Assembly (NCBI GenBank): GCA_902555585.1
Contig: CACDSY010000002.1
Location: 62,001 to 126,000 of the forward strand
DNA from: an uncultured Pelagibacteraceae bacterium
GTDB taxonomy: Bacteria > Pseudomonadota > Alphaproteobacteria > Pelagibacterales > Pelagibacteraceae
Direction of reading: 5' to 3'
Length of the DNA: 64,000 nucleotides
Shown here: positions 1 through 10,783 of the stretch, piece after piece
How the letters are laid out: each line of letters begins with the position of its first letter
How positions within the stretch are numbered: position 1 is the stretch's first letter
Program-made: the position numbers and the translations under genes
Notes under the pieces: generated by a model
What the model saw: the letters and a program-made list of their open reading frames with translations, nothing else
Database searches by the model: none
What the model was told of the DNA's origin: nothing

Positions 1-1
1 A

Positions 2-2236
2 AAAGATTATTTTCCTGGAGTATTATCTAAAATTTCTGGAATAGGTTTAACAGGTATTGAAAAAAAAATAAGATCTATACATAAAGATGCATTTGATATT
101 CACTCAAATATTTTACCAATTGGCGGAATCTACAGATATAGAAAAAATGGTGAAACACACCAATATCAAGGAAAATTAATTCATCTTTTACAAGCAGCTG
201 TAGGCTCAAATTCATACGAAACTTATAAAAAATATACTAAGGGTATTTATGGTTTAAAACCAATTAGTCTAAGAGATTTAATTGATTTTAAAAATCAAGA
301 GGCAATTGATATTGACCAAGTTGAACCAATAACTGAGATTATGAAAAGATTTGGAAGTGGAAGCATGTCTCATGGCGCTTTATCAAAAGAGGCACACGAA
401 ACACTTGCCATGGGAATGAATAGAATTAAAGGAGCTTCATGTAGTGGAGAAGGTGGGGAAGACGAGGAAAGATTTAAAGTATTAGATAATGGAGATAGCG
501 CAAATTCTAGAGTTAAACAAATTGCATCAGCGAGATTTGGAGTAACTATTAACTATTTAAACAATTGTAATGAAATTGAAATTAAAATTGCTCAAGGTGC
601 AAAACCCGGTGAAGGTGGACAATTACCAGGATTTAAGGTAACAGAGGAAATTGCAAGATTGAGACATTCTACTCCTGGAGTAACTTTAATCTCGCCACCA
701 CCTCACCACGATATTTATTCAATTGAAGATTTAGCTCAGCTTATTTACGACCTTAAACAAATTAATCCTAAGGCAAGAGTTGGTGTTAAATTAGTTGCCT
801 CTTCTGGTATAGGAACAATTGCAGCAGGTGTTGCTAAAGCTAAAGCAGACATAATATTAATTTCAGGTCATAATGGTGGAACAGGTGCCACTCCACAAAC
901 AAGTGTTAAATATGTTGGTATTCCATGGGAAATGGGCCTAACAGAGGCAAACCAAGTATTAACTTTAAATAAATTAAGACACCTTGTTACATTGAGAACT
1001 GATGGAGGAATTAAAACAGGAAGAGATGTAGTGATTGCAGCAATGATGGGAGCTGAAGAATTTGGTGTAGCAACAACAGCATTAGTTGCAATGGGTTGTA
1101 TTATGGTAAGGCAATGTCATTCTAATACATGTCCAGTTGGAGTTTGCACACAAGATGATGAATTAAGAAAAAAATTTACTGGTACCCCTGATAAAATAGT
1201 AAATCTATTTTCTTTTATTGCTCAAGAAGTTAGAGAAATTTTATCAAGTTTAGGATTTAAAAATTTAAACGAAGTAATTGGAAGAACAGATTTACTAAGA
1301 CAAGTCAGTAAAGGATCACCAAACTTAGATGACCTAGATTTAAATCCTTTATTTGTTCAAGCTGATCCAGGCACAAACAAAAGATATTGTGAAACTCCTA
1401 TAATAAATGAAGTACCAGATACTTTAGACCAAAAAATTTGGCCTGAGATAGAAAGTTTAATTAACAGAAAATTGCCGTTAGAAAATGTTTATTCAATTGA
1501 AAATACAGATAGAGCTGTTGGAACAAGAATTTCATATAATCTCTATAAAAAATTTGGAAATAATAAATTAGGGGAAAATACTTTTGCTATTAACTTCAAA
1601 GGTTCTGCTGGTCAATCTTTTGGTGCCTTCGGTGTTAAAGGACTTAAACTAATATTAAAGGGAGATGCAAATGATTACGTTGCAAAAGGTCTTTCAGGTG
1701 CATCTATAGTGATTAAACTTAGAGATGAAAGTAATTTAATTTCAAACGAGAATACTATTATAGGGAATACAGTACTTTATGGAGCAACTTCAGGATATCT
1801 TTTTGCAGCTGGACAAGCAGGTGAAAGATTTGCTGTTAGAAATTCGGGTGCTACTGCAGTTATAGAAGGATGTGATTCAAATGGTTGTGAGTACATGACA
1901 GGTGGGTCAATTGTAATATTGGGAGAGGTAGGCGATAATTTTGGAGCTGGTATGACTGGAGGTATGGCATTTATATATGACCCAAAAAGCCAGTTTGCAA
2001 AAAAGGCTAATCCTGAAACAATAGTTTGGCAAACGCCCGAGACAGAGTACTGGAAAACCTATCTAAAAGATTTAGTTTTAAAACATAATGAGGAAACCAA
2101 CTCTAATTTATCAGCACAGATTATTGAAAATTTTGATGATGAAATTAAAAATTTCTTACAAGTTTGCCCTAAAGAAATGTTAAATAAATTAGAAAACCCT
2201 ATAACAAACAAAAGTTTAGTTGGAAAAGCTAGTTAA
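2..2236 (+). CDS. gltB: Glutamate synthase (NADPH) large chain, 5'-truncated by the window edge
   Basis: Makes glutamate from glutamine and 2-oxoglutarate with the small subunit GltD (ammonia assimilation). The frame is open from base 2, so about 744 C-terminal residues are visible and the N-terminal glutamine amidotransferase part lies outside. The FMN-binding synthase domain is recognisable from PGEGGQLPG and the SGHNGGTGA loop. The cysteines for the 3Fe-4S cluster follow as C-x5-C-x4-C near bases 1096-1131. The last third is the GXGXG beta-helix (repeats such as GQAGERFAVRNSGATAVIEG). The stop overlaps the convergent hydrolase gene by 8 bases. An ATG at 341 is internal and is not the gene start. 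Confidence 0.96.
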   Translation, partial: KDYFPGVLSKISGIGLTGIEKKIRSIHKDAFDIHSNILPIGGIYRYRKNGETHQYQGKLIHLLQAAVGSNSYETYKKYTKGIYGLKPISLRDLIDFKNQEAIDIDQVEPITEIMKRFGSGSMSHGALSKEAHETLAMGMNRIKGASCSGEGGEDEERFKVLDNGDSANSRVKQIASARFGVTINYLNNCNEIEIKIAQGAKPGEGGQLPGFKVTEEIARLRHSTPGVTLISPPPHHDIYSIEDLAQLIYDLKQINPKARVGVKLVASSGIGTIAAGVAKAKADIILISGHNGGTGATPQTSVKYVGIPWEMGLTEANQVLTLNKLRHLVTLRTDGGIKTGRDVVIAAMMGAEEFGVATTALVAMGCIMVRQCHSNTCPVGVCTQDDELRKKFTGTPDKIVNLFSFIAQEVREILSSLGFKNLNEVIGRTDLLRQVSKGSPNLDDLDLNPLFVQADPGTNKRYCETPIINEVPDTLDQKIWPEIESLINRKLPLENVYSIENTDRAVGTRISYNLYKKFGNNKLGENTFAINFKGSAGQSFGAFGVKGLKLILKGDANDYVAKGLSGASIVIKLRDESNLISNENTIIGNTVLYGATSGYLFAAGQAGERFAVRNSGATAVIEGCDSNGCEYMTGGSIVILGEVGDNFGAGMTGGMAFIYDPKSQFAKKANPETIVWQTPETEYWKTYLKDLVLKHNEETNSNLSAQIIENFDDEIKNFLQVCPKEMLNKLENPITNKSLVGKAS

Positions 2237-2990
2237 TTTTTTTGATTATAAATTTTAACTCTTTGCAAATAATATTTAAATTTTTTTTTGATGAAAGGCT
2301 ATGATCTCCATTTTTTATCACTAGTAGTTTTTTTTCTGCTTTAGGAAAAATTTTTAAAACTTTTCTTGAATACATTACTGGAACCACCTCATCCTTCTGT
2401 CCATGAACCATAGTTACAGGATTTGTATTTTGTAATTTCCTATTAAGAACTTTATTGCTAGCTTTTTTTCCGTCTAAAATTAGCTGTTTTGTTATTAAAT
2501 ACTCATAATCACCATTTTTAACTTTTGAGATGCCTTTTTTCAAAATTTCACTTTTCGTTTTTTTTGGAAACTTTTTCCACATAATTCTTGTAAGAAATTC
2601 AGGAGCAGATCCAATTCCTATAAAACCTTTAATTTGTGAACTATAATATCTATGCATTAACAAAGAAATCCAGCCACCCATGCTGGATCCAATTAGTATA
2701 AAGTCATTCTTTTTAACTATTTTACTTATTGTAATTCTAGCGTCATTTGACCATTTAGTGATATTACCTCTTGTGAATTCTCCTGATGATCTACCATGAC
2801 CAAAGTATTCAAGGGCTAAAAATCCAAGTTTATTTTGAATGGCAAATTTTAAAAATTTCCTTGGTTTGTCCCCATCAATATCAGATGCGAAACCAGGTAA
2901 AAAAACTACGTAAAGATTTTTTTTATAATTATTTGCTATATATCTTAGTTTTTTAGATTTAGAAATTCTTAGAAATTTATATTTTTTCAT
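2229..2990 (-). CDS. Alpha/beta hydrolase (serine hydrolase) family protein
   Basis: A 253-residue protein of the alpha/beta hydrolase fold. The nucleophile elbow is GSSMGG, the likely acid is in HGQKDEVVP, and the catalytic histidine is in GDHSL near the C-terminus, so the Ser-Asp-His triad is complete. An oxyanion-type stretch VVFLPGFASD lies near residue 30. There is no signal peptide, so it is probably cytoplasmic. The substrate cannot be read from sequence; esterase, acylpeptide or polyester hydrolase roles are all possible. It is convergent with gltB and divergent from the glycosyltransferase gene, with only 42 bases between the two start codons. Confidence 0.88.
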   Translation of the reverse strand: MKKYKFLRISKSKKLRYIANNYKKNLYVVFLPGFASDIDGDKPRKFLKFAIQNKLGFLALEYFGHGRSSGEFTRGNITKWSNDARITISKIVKKNDFILIGSSMGGWISLLMHRYYSSQIKGFIGIGSAPEFLTRIMWKKFPKKTKSEILKKGISKVKNGDYEYLITKQLILDGKKASNKVLNRKLQNTNPVTMVHGQKDEVVPVMYSRKVLKIFPKAEKKLLVIKNGDHSLSSKKNLNIICKELKFIIKKIN

Positions 2991-3032
2991 ATAAAGTAAT
3001 TACATTGACCAAGTATATAATATTATTACCAC

Positions 3033-4187
3033 ATGCAGTCTAAAATAAAAGTCCTACAAGTAATTCCTAAACTAGGTTATGGTGGAGCTGAAACTGGTTG
3101 TTATGATATTGCTCATTATTTACCAGAAAACAATGTTGGATCGTATTTGATAACAAGTGGTGGTGAATTATTAAAATTTGTTGATAAAAAAAAAGTTAAA
3201 GTCATTAGACTACCAGTTCAATCTAAAAACCCTTTTCTCATACTTATCAATTCAATTATTATTTCAATTATTATTTTAATAAATGGGATAAACATAGTCC
3301 ATGCAAGAAGTAGAGCTCCAGCTTGGTCATGTTTAATAGCAACAAAGATTACTAGAAGAAAATTTGTTACTACTTTCCATGGAACATACAATTTCAATAG
3401 TAATTTAAAAAAATTTTATAACTCAGTTATGGTCAGATCAGATTTAATAATTGCAGGATCAAATTTTATATTTTCACATATTAAAGAAAACTATTCAGAA
3501 TATTTATCTGATAGAAAAAAATTACTTTCAATTTTTCGTGGAATTAACACAGATTATTATGATGCTACTACTACTCTAGAAGCTGATGAAGATAATCTGT
3601 TTAAATCTTGGAAACTGATTATTGGTAAAAAAATAATTTTATTACCTGGAAGGCTTACTGCTTGGAAGGGCCAAGAAATATTTTTAGAAGCTTTAAATAA
3701 AGTAAATATTCAATTAGGCAATGATGCATTCATTGCAGTTATTCTCGGTAACGACCAGGGGCGGGACCTTTACAAAAAAAAACTTATAAGACTTGTCGAG
3801 CAATACAGACTTACAAAACAAATTAGATTTATAGACCATTGTAAAAATATGCCTTTGGCCTACAAAATTTCAGATATAATTATTTCTGCATCTATAGAAC
3901 CGGAAGCATTTGGTAGAGTATCAGTTGAAGCACAATCCATGCAAAAAATGATTTTAGCAAGCAATTTAGGTGGATCTAACGAAACTATAATAGATGGAAA
4001 AACTGGTATTTTATTTGAAGCAGGAAACTCTGATGAATTATCTGAAAAGATAATTAAAGTAATGAATATGGACTCTGATGAAATCAGCAAAATTGGTAAT
4101 AATGGAAGAGAAAATGTAGTAAAAAAATTTAATGTTGAAAAAATGTGTTTTTCTACTTATTCAGAATACAAAAAACTATTTAATTAA
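3033..4187 (+). CDS. Glycosyltransferase family 4 (GT-B fold)
   Basis: A 384-residue retaining glycosyltransferase of the GT4 type. The N-terminal domain opens with VLQVIPKLGYGGAE, the glycine-rich acceptor-side loop of this family. The C-terminal nucleotide-sugar domain has LLPGRLTAWKGQE and the E-x7-E motif in EPEAFGRVSVEAQ. It probably transfers a sugar onto a lipopolysaccharide or other envelope glycan at the inner face of the membrane; donor and acceptor are unknown. A hydrophobic stretch near residues 70-90 could associate with the membrane. Its TAA stop shares one base with the thrS ATG, so it is likely co-transcribed with the translation operon. Confidence 0.9.
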   Translation: MQSKIKVLQVIPKLGYGGAETGCYDIAHYLPENNVGSYLITSGGELLKFVDKKKVKVIRLPVQSKNPFLILINSIIISIIILINGINIVHARSRAPAWSCLIATKITRRKFVTTFHGTYNFNSNLKKFYNSVMVRSDLIIAGSNFIFSHIKENYSEYLSDRKKLLSIFRGINTDYYDATTTLEADEDNLFKSWKLIIGKKIILLPGRLTAWKGQEIFLEALNKVNIQLGNDAFIAVILGNDQGRDLYKKKLIRLVEQYRLTKQIRFIDHCKNMPLAYKISDIIISASIEPEAFGRVSVEAQSMQKMILASNLGGSNETIIDGKTGILFEAGNSDELSEKIIKVMNMDSDEISKIGNNGRENVVKKFNVEKMCFSTYSEYKKLFN

Positions 4188-6103
4188 TGCCAGATATTAC
4201 ATTACCAGACGGAAAAAAAATCAATTTTGAAAAAAGTATCTCGGGATTTGAAGTTGCAGAAAAAATTAGCAAATCTTTATCTAAGCAAGCTTTGCTAATA
4301 AGTGTTGATGGAGAGTTAAAAGATTTAAATCATAGTATTTCTAAAGACTCTTCAATAAAGATATTTACATCAAAAGATAAAGAAGGTTTAGAGACCATTA
4401 GACATGATACCGCTCACATACTCGCTATGGCAGTTCAAGAATTATTTCCAGGGACACAAGTTACAATAGGACCAGTTATTGAAGATGGCTTTTATTACGA
4501 TTTTGTAAGAAAAGAACCTTTTACAACAGAAGATTTAGAAAAAATTGAAAATAAAATGAAAGAAATAGTAGATAGAGATGAAAAAACTTACAGAGAGGTT
4601 TGGAAAAGAGATGACGCAATTGAACATTTTAAAAAAAAGGGAGAAATATATAAAGCTGAGATAATAGAAAGTATTCCAGAGGGAGAAGAAGTATCTTTAT
4701 ATTTTCATGGAGATTGGCATGATTTATGCAGGGGCCCTCATTTAAGTTCAACAGGTAAAATTGGAAAATATTTTAAATTAACAAAAGTCTCAGGTGCTTA
4801 CTGGAGAGGCGACTCTAATAATGAAATGTTACAAAGAATTTACGGAACAAGTTGGTCTTCTCAAAAAGAATTAGATGATTATTTAAATAGAATAGAAGAA
4901 GCTGAAAAAAGAGATCACAGAAAAATTGGGAAAGAAATGGATTTATTTCATTTCAGAGAAGAGAGTCCTGGATCTGTATTCTGGCATCAAAAAGGATGGA
5001 GTTTATTTCAAAAACTCATTTCATATATGAGAATGAAACAAGAAATTGCAGGATATCAGGAAATAAATACCCCAGAAATATTAGATCGCTCCCTTTGGGA
5101 GAAATCGGGTCACTGGGAAAAATTTGGTGCCAATATGTATACCTCTACTACACCAGATGAAAAAGTTTTTGCTATAAAGCCAATGAATTGCCCAGGTTGC
5201 GTTCAAGTTTTTAATCAAGGCTTAAAAAGCTATCGTGATTTACCACTAAAAATGTCAGAATTCGGAAAAGTTCATAGGTATGAACCATCCGGAGCACTTC
5301 ATGGATTATTGAGAGTAAGAGCTTTCACTCAAGATGATGCACATATTTTTTGCACCGAGGAACAAATTACTGAAGAATGTTTAAGTGTAACTAATTTAAT
5401 TTTAGAAATTTATAAAGATTTGGGATTTGAAGATGTAATTTTAAAATATTCTGATAGGCCAGAATTAAGGGTTGGTGACGATCAAGTTTGGGATAAATCA
5501 GAAGCCGCCTTACTAGAAGCAATTAAAGCAACAAAATTAGAATATTCAATTAATAAGGGCGAAGGAGCTTTTTATGGTCCAAAAATAGAATTTGTTTTAA
5601 GAGATGCGATTGGTAGAGATTGGCAATGTGGAACGTTGCAAGTAGATTTAAACTTACCGGGCAGATTAGGGGCCTCATTTGTTGACAGCGATGGAAATAA
5701 AAAAGTTCCTGTAATGCTTCACCGAGCTTTATTTGGATCATTAGAGAGGTTTATTGGAATTTTAATTGAAAATTATTCAGGAAAATTACCTTTTTGGTTA
5801 TGCCCAGTTCAAACAATAGTAATCCCTATCTCTAGTGATTTTGATGATTATGCAAAAGAAGTAAACAGTCAGTTAAAAAAAATTGGGCTTTCTTCAGACG
5901 TAGATTTAAAAAATCACAATTTAAATTACAAAATTAGAGAACATTCATTAACTAAAGTACCAATGTTGCTAATATGTGGAAAAAAAGAAGTTGACAGCAA
6001 TACAGTAACTATTAGAAGATTGGATTCTAAAAAACAAGAAACTATGGATTTAAAAAAATTCTTACAAAAATATTCTGCTCTCAATAAAGCACCTTCAATT
6101 TAG
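4187..6103 (+). CDS. thrS: Threonyl-tRNA synthetase
   Basis: Charges tRNA-Thr with threonine. The 638 residues match the usual full-length bacterial enzyme. In order it has an N-terminal TGS domain (MPDITLPDGKKI onward), the editing/SAD domain with a HDTAHILAMA motif near residue 75, the class II catalytic core with PMNCPGC (zinc-ligand cysteine) and VRAFTQDDAH, and the C-terminal anticodon-binding domain. It heads the cluster thrS-infC-rpmI-rplT-pheST, a common bacterial arrangement. The stop codon TAG overlaps the GTG start of infC by one base. Confidence 0.97.
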   Translation: MPDITLPDGKKINFEKSISGFEVAEKISKSLSKQALLISVDGELKDLNHSISKDSSIKIFTSKDKEGLETIRHDTAHILAMAVQELFPGTQVTIGPVIEDGFYYDFVRKEPFTTEDLEKIENKMKEIVDRDEKTYREVWKRDDAIEHFKKKGEIYKAEIIESIPEGEEVSLYFHGDWHDLCRGPHLSSTGKIGKYFKLTKVSGAYWRGDSNNEMLQRIYGTSWSSQKELDDYLNRIEEAEKRDHRKIGKEMDLFHFREESPGSVFWHQKGWSLFQKLISYMRMKQEIAGYQEINTPEILDRSLWEKSGHWEKFGANMYTSTTPDEKVFAIKPMNCPGCVQVFNQGLKSYRDLPLKMSEFGKVHRYEPSGALHGLLRVRAFTQDDAHIFCTEEQITEECLSVTNLILEIYKDLGFEDVILKYSDRPELRVGDDQVWDKSEAALLEAIKATKLEYSINKGEGAFYGPKIEFVLRDAIGRDWQCGTLQVDLNLPGRLGASFVDSDGNKKVPVMLHRALFGSLERFIGILIENYSGKLPFWLCPVQTIVIPISSDFDDYAKEVNSQLKKIGLSSDVDLKNHNLNYKIREHSLTKVPMLLICGKKEVDSNTVTIRRLDSKKQETMDLKKFLQKYSALNKAPSI

Positions 6104-6648
6104 TGGCAGATTTAAAACAAAACTACTTTCAGAGAAGAACAAAATCTAGAGGTCCTAGAACAAATCAAAGAATAACTTCACAAGATGTTCAAGTTATTGC
6201 AAGCGATGGTGATAATTTAGGAATTCTAAATTTACAAGATGCTATTAGTAGAGCCAAGGAAGAAGGTTTAGATTTAATCGAAATAGCTCCAAATGCAAAA
6301 CCTCCTGTGTGTAAAATTATGGATATGGGAAAATATAAATATGATGCACAAAAAAAAGCTAATAAAGCAAAGAAAAAGCAAAAAAAGATTGAATTAAAAG
6401 AAATTAAATTAAGACCAGTTACAGAAGTACACGATTATACTTTTAAAATAAAAAATGCCCAAAAATTTATTGCTAAAGGAGATAAAGTAAAATTTACAAT
6501 AAGATTTAAAGGAAGAGAATTACAACATTCAAGCTTAGGTAATGAGTTAATGGATAAGATCAAACAGGATATGGAGACCGTTGGAAGAGTTGAGCTTCAG
6601 CCCAAGTTTGATGGGAAACAAATGATTATGGTTATCCAGCCTTTATAA
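6103..6648 (+). CDS. infC: Translation initiation factor IF-3
   Basis: Binds the 30S subunit, checks initiator tRNA-start codon pairing and blocks premature 50S joining. At 181 residues it is full length. It shows the N-domain signature NLGILNLQDAISRA, the linker with IAPNAKPPVCKIMD, and the C-domain ending in DGKQMIMVIQP. The start is GTG, sharing its first base with the thrS stop. Many bacteria use AUU for infC and self-regulate through it; here no AUU start fits better, so that control is not evident. Confidence 0.96.
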   Translation: MADLKQNYFQRRTKSRGPRTNQRITSQDVQVIASDGDNLGILNLQDAISRAKEEGLDLIEIAPNAKPPVCKIMDMGKYKYDAQKKANKAKKKQKKIELKEIKLRPVTEVHDYTFKIKNAQKFIAKGDKVKFTIRFKGRELQHSSLGNELMDKIKQDMETVGRVELQPKFDGKQMIMVIQPL

Positions 6649-6702
6649 GCCTTATTTCTGGTTGTAAATTAATATTAATATTTGTATAACCCCTTCAAAA
6701 TT

Positions 6703-6909
6703 ATGCCTAAATTAAAAACAAAAAGTTCAGCAAAAAAAAGATTTAAAATATCAGCTAGAGGCAAAGTAATCACAGCTCAGGCAGGTAAAAGGCATGGAAT
6801 GATTAAAAGAACTAATTCACAGATAAGAAAACAAAGAGGTACTACGGTAATGTCAAAACAAGATGGTAAGATAGTAAAATCTTATATGCCGTATAACCTA
6901 AGAGGATAA
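6703..6909 (+). CDS. rpmI: 50S ribosomal protein L35
   Basis: A small basic protein of the large subunit, 68 residues. The ATG at 6703 gives [14 protein letters not shown], the canonical L35 N-terminus. A frame-open TTG seven codons upstream is not needed. The C-terminal half has the typical AGKRHGM stretch. It sits between infC and rplT, and the gap to rplT is a single base. The 54-base leader after infC (6649-6702) is the only spacer in this part of the operon, and I see no clear stem-loop in it. Confidence 0.95.
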   Translation: MPKLKTKSSAKKRFKISARGKVITAQAGKRHGMIKRTNSQIRKQRGTTVMSKQDGKIVKSYMPYNLRG

Positions 6910-6910
6910 T

Positions 6911-7267
6911 ATGGCTAGAGTAAAAAGAGGTGTGACAAGCAGAGCTAAACATAAAAAAGTATTAAAAGCCGTTAAGGGTCAGTGGGGAAGAAGAAAGAAT
7001 ACTATAAGAGTAGCTAGACAGGCAATGGAAAAAGCTTTGCAATACGCTTATAGAGATAGAAGAAATAAAAAAAGAGACTTCAAATCACTTTGGATACAAA
7101 GAATTAATGCTGGAGTTAGATTAGAGGGTTTAACATACTCTAAATTTATAAATGGCCTAAGTAAAACAGGTATTAAAATAGATAGAAAAATACTCGCTGA
7201 AATAGCTTATGATAATCCAGAAGCATTTAAAACTATAGTCAAAAAAGCTCAAGCGGCGTTAAATTAA
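6911..7267 (+). CDS. rplT: 50S ribosomal protein L20
   Basis: An assembly-essential rRNA-binding protein of the 50S subunit; 118 residues, normal length. The N-terminus [19 protein letters not shown] and the C-terminal globular part with LWIQRINAG and [11 protein letters not shown] are diagnostic. In other bacteria L20 represses its own operon by binding the infC-rpmI leader. The short 6649-6702 leader here would be the place for that, but no structure is obvious. Confidence 0.96.
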   Translation: MARVKRGVTSRAKHKKVLKAVKGQWGRRKNTIRVARQAMEKALQYAYRDRRNKKRDFKSLWIQRINAGVRLEGLTYSKFINGLSKTGIKIDRKILAEIAYDNPEAFKTIVKKAQAALN

Positions 7268-7310
7268 TTTTCATTGTTGTTTTTCTAGAGTTAACAAATA
7301 TTCTACGAAT

Positions 7311-8378
7311 ATGTCTGATATTAAAAAAATTAAAGATGAATATTTAAATAAATTAGATAGTGATTTAAATCTTGAAAGTGTAAATCAGATTAAAACAGAA
7401 TTATTTGGTAAAAATGGTCAGATTTCTAATTCTTTTAAATCATTAGGATCTTTGCCGACTGATGAAAGAAAAAAATTTGCATCGGACTTAAATTCAATAA
7501 AAGACGAATTACAAGATAAAATAAATTCTAAACTTCATGAAATTGAAACAAGAGAGATAAATTCTAAACTCGAAAATGAAAAAGTAGATGTAACTTTGCC
7601 AGAAAGAGAATTTAATCAAGGAAAAATACATCCTGTTTCGCAAGTAATAGATGAAATATCTTCAATATTTTCAGAAATTGGCTTCAGTGTTGAAGAGGGT
7701 CCAGATGTAGAAAACGAGTATTATAATTTTACAGCTTTAAATACGCCAGATAATCATCCAGCAAGAGATATGCATGACACTTTTTATTTAAATAATAATA
7801 AAGAATTATTGCTAAGGACTCATACTTCTCCAGTACAAATTAGAACAATGTTAAATGGAAAACCGCCATTTAAAATTATAGCTCCAGGCAGAACATACAG
7901 ATCAGATAGCGATCAAACTCATTCTCCAATGTTCCATCAAGTTGAAGGACTTCACATTGATAAAGATACTAATATGGGCCATCTAAAAGGATGCTTAAAC
8001 TATTTTATAAAATCATTTTTTGAAGTGGACAAAATCAAAATGAGATTTAGACCAAGCCACTTTCCTTTTACTGAGCCATCTGCAGAGGTGGATATTGGTT
8101 ATGAAATAAAAAATGGAAAAATAGTTGTTGGCGAGGGAGATAAGTGGTTAGAAATTCTAGGTTGTGGCATGGTACATCCAAATGTGCTTAAAAATGTAAA
8201 AGTAAATCCAGATAAATACCAAGGTTATGCTTTTGGTATTGGAATAGATAGACTGGGAATGCTCAAGTATGGAATCAATGATTTAAGAGCTTTTTTTGAG
8301 ACTGACTATAGATGGCTTAACCATTTTGGTTTTGACCCATTAGATGTTCCATCAAATTATAGAGGTCTTAGTAGATGA
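7311..8378 (+). CDS. pheS: Phenylalanyl-tRNA synthetase alpha subunit
   Basis: Catalytic subunit of the alpha2-beta2 enzyme that charges tRNA-Phe. It is 355 residues long, with an N-terminal coiled-coil tRNA-contact region (about 1-95) and class II motifs after HPVSQV. Recognisable motifs are [12 protein letters not shown], the motif 2 loop near [18 protein letters not shown], and motif 3 GFGIGIDR-like [12 protein letters not shown]. It overlaps pheT by four bases (ATGA), consistent with translational coupling. The tRNA-Phe it charges is encoded at 38623 in this window. Confidence 0.97.
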   Translation: MSDIKKIKDEYLNKLDSDLNLESVNQIKTELFGKNGQISNSFKSLGSLPTDERKKFASDLNSIKDELQDKINSKLHEIETREINSKLENEKVDVTLPEREFNQGKIHPVSQVIDEISSIFSEIGFSVEEGPDVENEYYNFTALNTPDNHPARDMHDTFYLNNNKELLLRTHTSPVQIRTMLNGKPPFKIIAPGRTYRSDSDQTHSPMFHQVEGLHIDKDTNMGHLKGCLNYFIKSFFEVDKIKMRFRPSHFPFTEPSAEVDIGYEIKNGKIVVGEGDKWLEILGCGMVHPNVLKNVKVNPDKYQGYAFGIGIDRLGMLKYGINDLRAFFETDYRWLNHFGFDPLDVPSNYRGLSR

Positions 8379-10783
8379 AATTCACAATAGGTTGGCTAAA
8401 AGAACATCTTAATACAAAAAAAAAAGATAGCGAATTAATTGAAAGATTAACAGATGTTGGGCTTGAAGTTGAAAGTTTTGAAAACTTAAATTCTGATTTA
8501 GATAACTTTAAAGTAGCAAAAATAATAAATGTTCAACAACACCCAAATGCAGATAGACTTCGAGTATGTGATGTTGATATTGGACAGGAAAATAATGTAA
8601 AAGTAGTATGCGGAGCACCAAATGCTAAAAAAGATCTTTTAACTGTATATGCAGGTCCAGGATCAATAATTCCAAAAAATAATATGAAACTTACAATCAG
8701 TAAGATTAGAGGGGTTACTTCCTATGGGATGTTGTGCTCTGAATCTGAGTTGAATTTATCAGATGAAAGTGAAGGAATCACAGAACTAAAAATAGCTAAG
8801 TACTCTAATAAAATAGGCGAGAATTTTTTTAAAAATAAAAATGAGAAAGTTATAGATTTATCAATAACACCAAATCGTCCTGATTGCTTGGGGTTAAGAG
8901 GTATTGCTAGAGATCTTGCAGCTGCAGGAGCAGGTAAATTAATAAAAATTTCAAAAAATAATATAAAAAAACATGGAACTCAAAAAATTAAAGTTTCAAT
9001 CTCGAAAGATAAAAATCAAGGTTGTACTGTATTTGGAAGTTGCTTAATTGAGGGTGTTACCAATAAAGAGAGTCCCCAATGGCTAAAAGAAAAAATTGTG
9101 TCAATTGGTCAAAAACCAATTTCAGCAATTGTTGATATTACAAATTATGTAATGTTAGATTTAAATAGGCCTCTACATGCATACGATGCTGATAAAATTG
9201 ATAAGGAAATTATAGTTAGAAATTCAAAAAAAGGTGAAACTTTTGAAGCCCTTGATAATAAGGAGTATAAATTGGATGATGATATGTGTGTTATTTCCGA
9301 TAAGTCTGGAGTTTTAGGCTTAGGAGGAATCATTGGAGGAACACGTTCTGGAACCGAAATTAATACTAAAAACGTTTTATTAGAATCTGCGTATTTTATT
9401 CCTAGATCTATAAGAAAAACCTCAAAATTATTAAATATTGATACTGATGCCAAATTCAGATTTGAAAGAGGGATTGATCCTCAATCCATCGAATTAGGTT
9501 TATCTAAAGCTGCTGAATTAATATCTGAAATTTGTGGCGGTAGAATAAGTAATTTTGATATTCAAAAAACTGACAAGTATGAAAAGAACAAAATTAAATT
9601 CAAGGTCTCTTTATTTGAAAAAATAACAGGATTTAAAGTAAATGATAATGAAATAATTAAGATTTTAATTGATCTAGGATTTGAAGTTTCTAAGAAAAAA
9701 TTCGAATTAGATTTAAAAATTCCTACTTGGAGACCTGATATTACTCAATCAATTGATGTAGTTGAAGAAATAGTAAGAATTAAAGGATATGAGAATATAG
9801 AAACCTTAGAGCCTGAAAAAACTAAAATAAAAGATACTTTAAACAAACAACAAAAACTCTTTCACTTTCTACAACGCTCTATCGCATCAAAAGGTTATTT
9901 TGAAACTGTTACATGGTCATTTACAGATTCAAAAATAAACAATCTTTTTAGAGAAAATCTTAAAGAAATAAAAATAGTAAATCCAATAAGTTCAGACTTA
10001 GATGTTTTACGAAATTCGATTTTCACAAATTTGACTTTTTTTTTAAAGAAAAATTTAGATAGAGGATTCAAAGATATTTCGCTGTTTGAAATTGGACCAA
10101 TTTTTAAGGATAGTAAGCCCGGTGAGCAATTAACTGTGATAGGAGCAATAAAATCAGGAAAAATATCAAGATTAAATTGGAATGAAAAAGACAGGATTGT
10201 CGATGTTTTTGACGTAAAAAAAGATGTAATTCAGACACTAGCAGAAGCCGGATATGACAAACAAAGTTTTTTTGTAAGAGAAAAAACTCCTTCATATTAT
10301 CATCCAGGTAAATCAGGTTCTATCTATCTTGATAAGGATGAATTAGACCCTGTTGCTTATTTTGGTGAAATCCATCCAAACATTTTAAAAAAACTTGATA
10401 TTAAAACTGAAGGTCTGGTTGGTTTTGAAATTTATATGGATTATCTAAGGGAGAATAAAATAAAGCTTAAAGACCTAAAACCAAATTTTGAGTACTCAGA
10501 TTATCAAAAATCAGAGAGAGATTACGCATTTGTTGTAGATAAAAATGTTAAGGCACAAGATTTAATAGAAATAATATCATCAATTGATAAAAATTTAATA
10601 AGATCAATTAAAATTTTTGACATTTATGAGGGTGAAAATATTCCTCAAGATAAAAAGTCGATAGCTCTAAATGTAACAATTCAATCATCAGAAAAGACAT
10701 TAGAAGACAGTGATCTTGAAAAAATTAATAAATTAATTATTTCAACTGTGGAGACTAAATCTGGCGCAAAAATAAGATCCTGA
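8375..10783 (+). CDS. pheT: Phenylalanyl-tRNA synthetase beta subunit
   Basis: The large 802-residue subunit; binds tRNA-Phe and edits Tyr-tRNA-Phe. The N-terminal OB-fold tRNA-binding domain (about 40-150) contains [13 protein letters not shown]. It is followed by B3/B4 editing domains with TPNRPDCLG and [17 protein letters not shown], the B5 domain, a degenerate class II core and a C-terminal ferredoxin-like anticodon-binding domain. Length is normal. It directly follows pheS and directly precedes lepA without a gap. Confidence 0.97.
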   Translation: MKFTIGWLKEHLNTKKKDSELIERLTDVGLEVESFENLNSDLDNFKVAKIINVQQHPNADRLRVCDVDIGQENNVKVVCGAPNAKKDLLTVYAGPGSIIPKNNMKLTISKIRGVTSYGMLCSESELNLSDESEGITELKIAKYSNKIGENFFKNKNEKVIDLSITPNRPDCLGLRGIARDLAAAGAGKLIKISKNNIKKHGTQKIKVSISKDKNQGCTVFGSCLIEGVTNKESPQWLKEKIVSIGQKPISAIVDITNYVMLDLNRPLHAYDADKIDKEIIVRNSKKGETFEALDNKEYKLDDDMCVISDKSGVLGLGGIIGGTRSGTEINTKNVLLESAYFIPRSIRKTSKLLNIDTDAKFRFERGIDPQSIELGLSKAAELISEICGGRISNFDIQKTDKYEKNKIKFKVSLFEKITGFKVNDNEIIKILIDLGFEVSKKKFELDLKIPTWRPDITQSIDVVEEIVRIKGYENIETLEPEKTKIKDTLNKQQKLFHFLQRSIASKGYFETVTWSFTDSKINNLFRENLKEIKIVNPISSDLDVLRNSIFTNLTFFLKKNLDRGFKDISLFEIGPIFKDSKPGEQLTVIGAIKSGKISRLNWNEKDRIVDVFDVKKDVIQTLAEAGYDKQSFFVREKTPSYYHPGKSGSIYLDKDELDPVAYFGEIHPNILKKLDIKTEGLVGFEIYMDYLRENKIKLKDLKPNFEYSDYQKSERDYAFVVDKNVKAQDLIEIISSIDKNLIRSIKIFDIYEGENIPQDKKSIALNVTIQSSEKTLEDSDLEKINKLIISTVETKSGAKIRS

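Noticed and set aside
341-343. ATG as the start of gltB
   Set aside because: The same frame is open back to base 2 and encodes conserved GltB sequence upstream, so the gene begins before the window.
9145-9453. A 102-codon open frame antisense to pheT
   Set aside because: Its sequence mirrors the coding constraint of PheT; no independent motif or ribosome-binding site.
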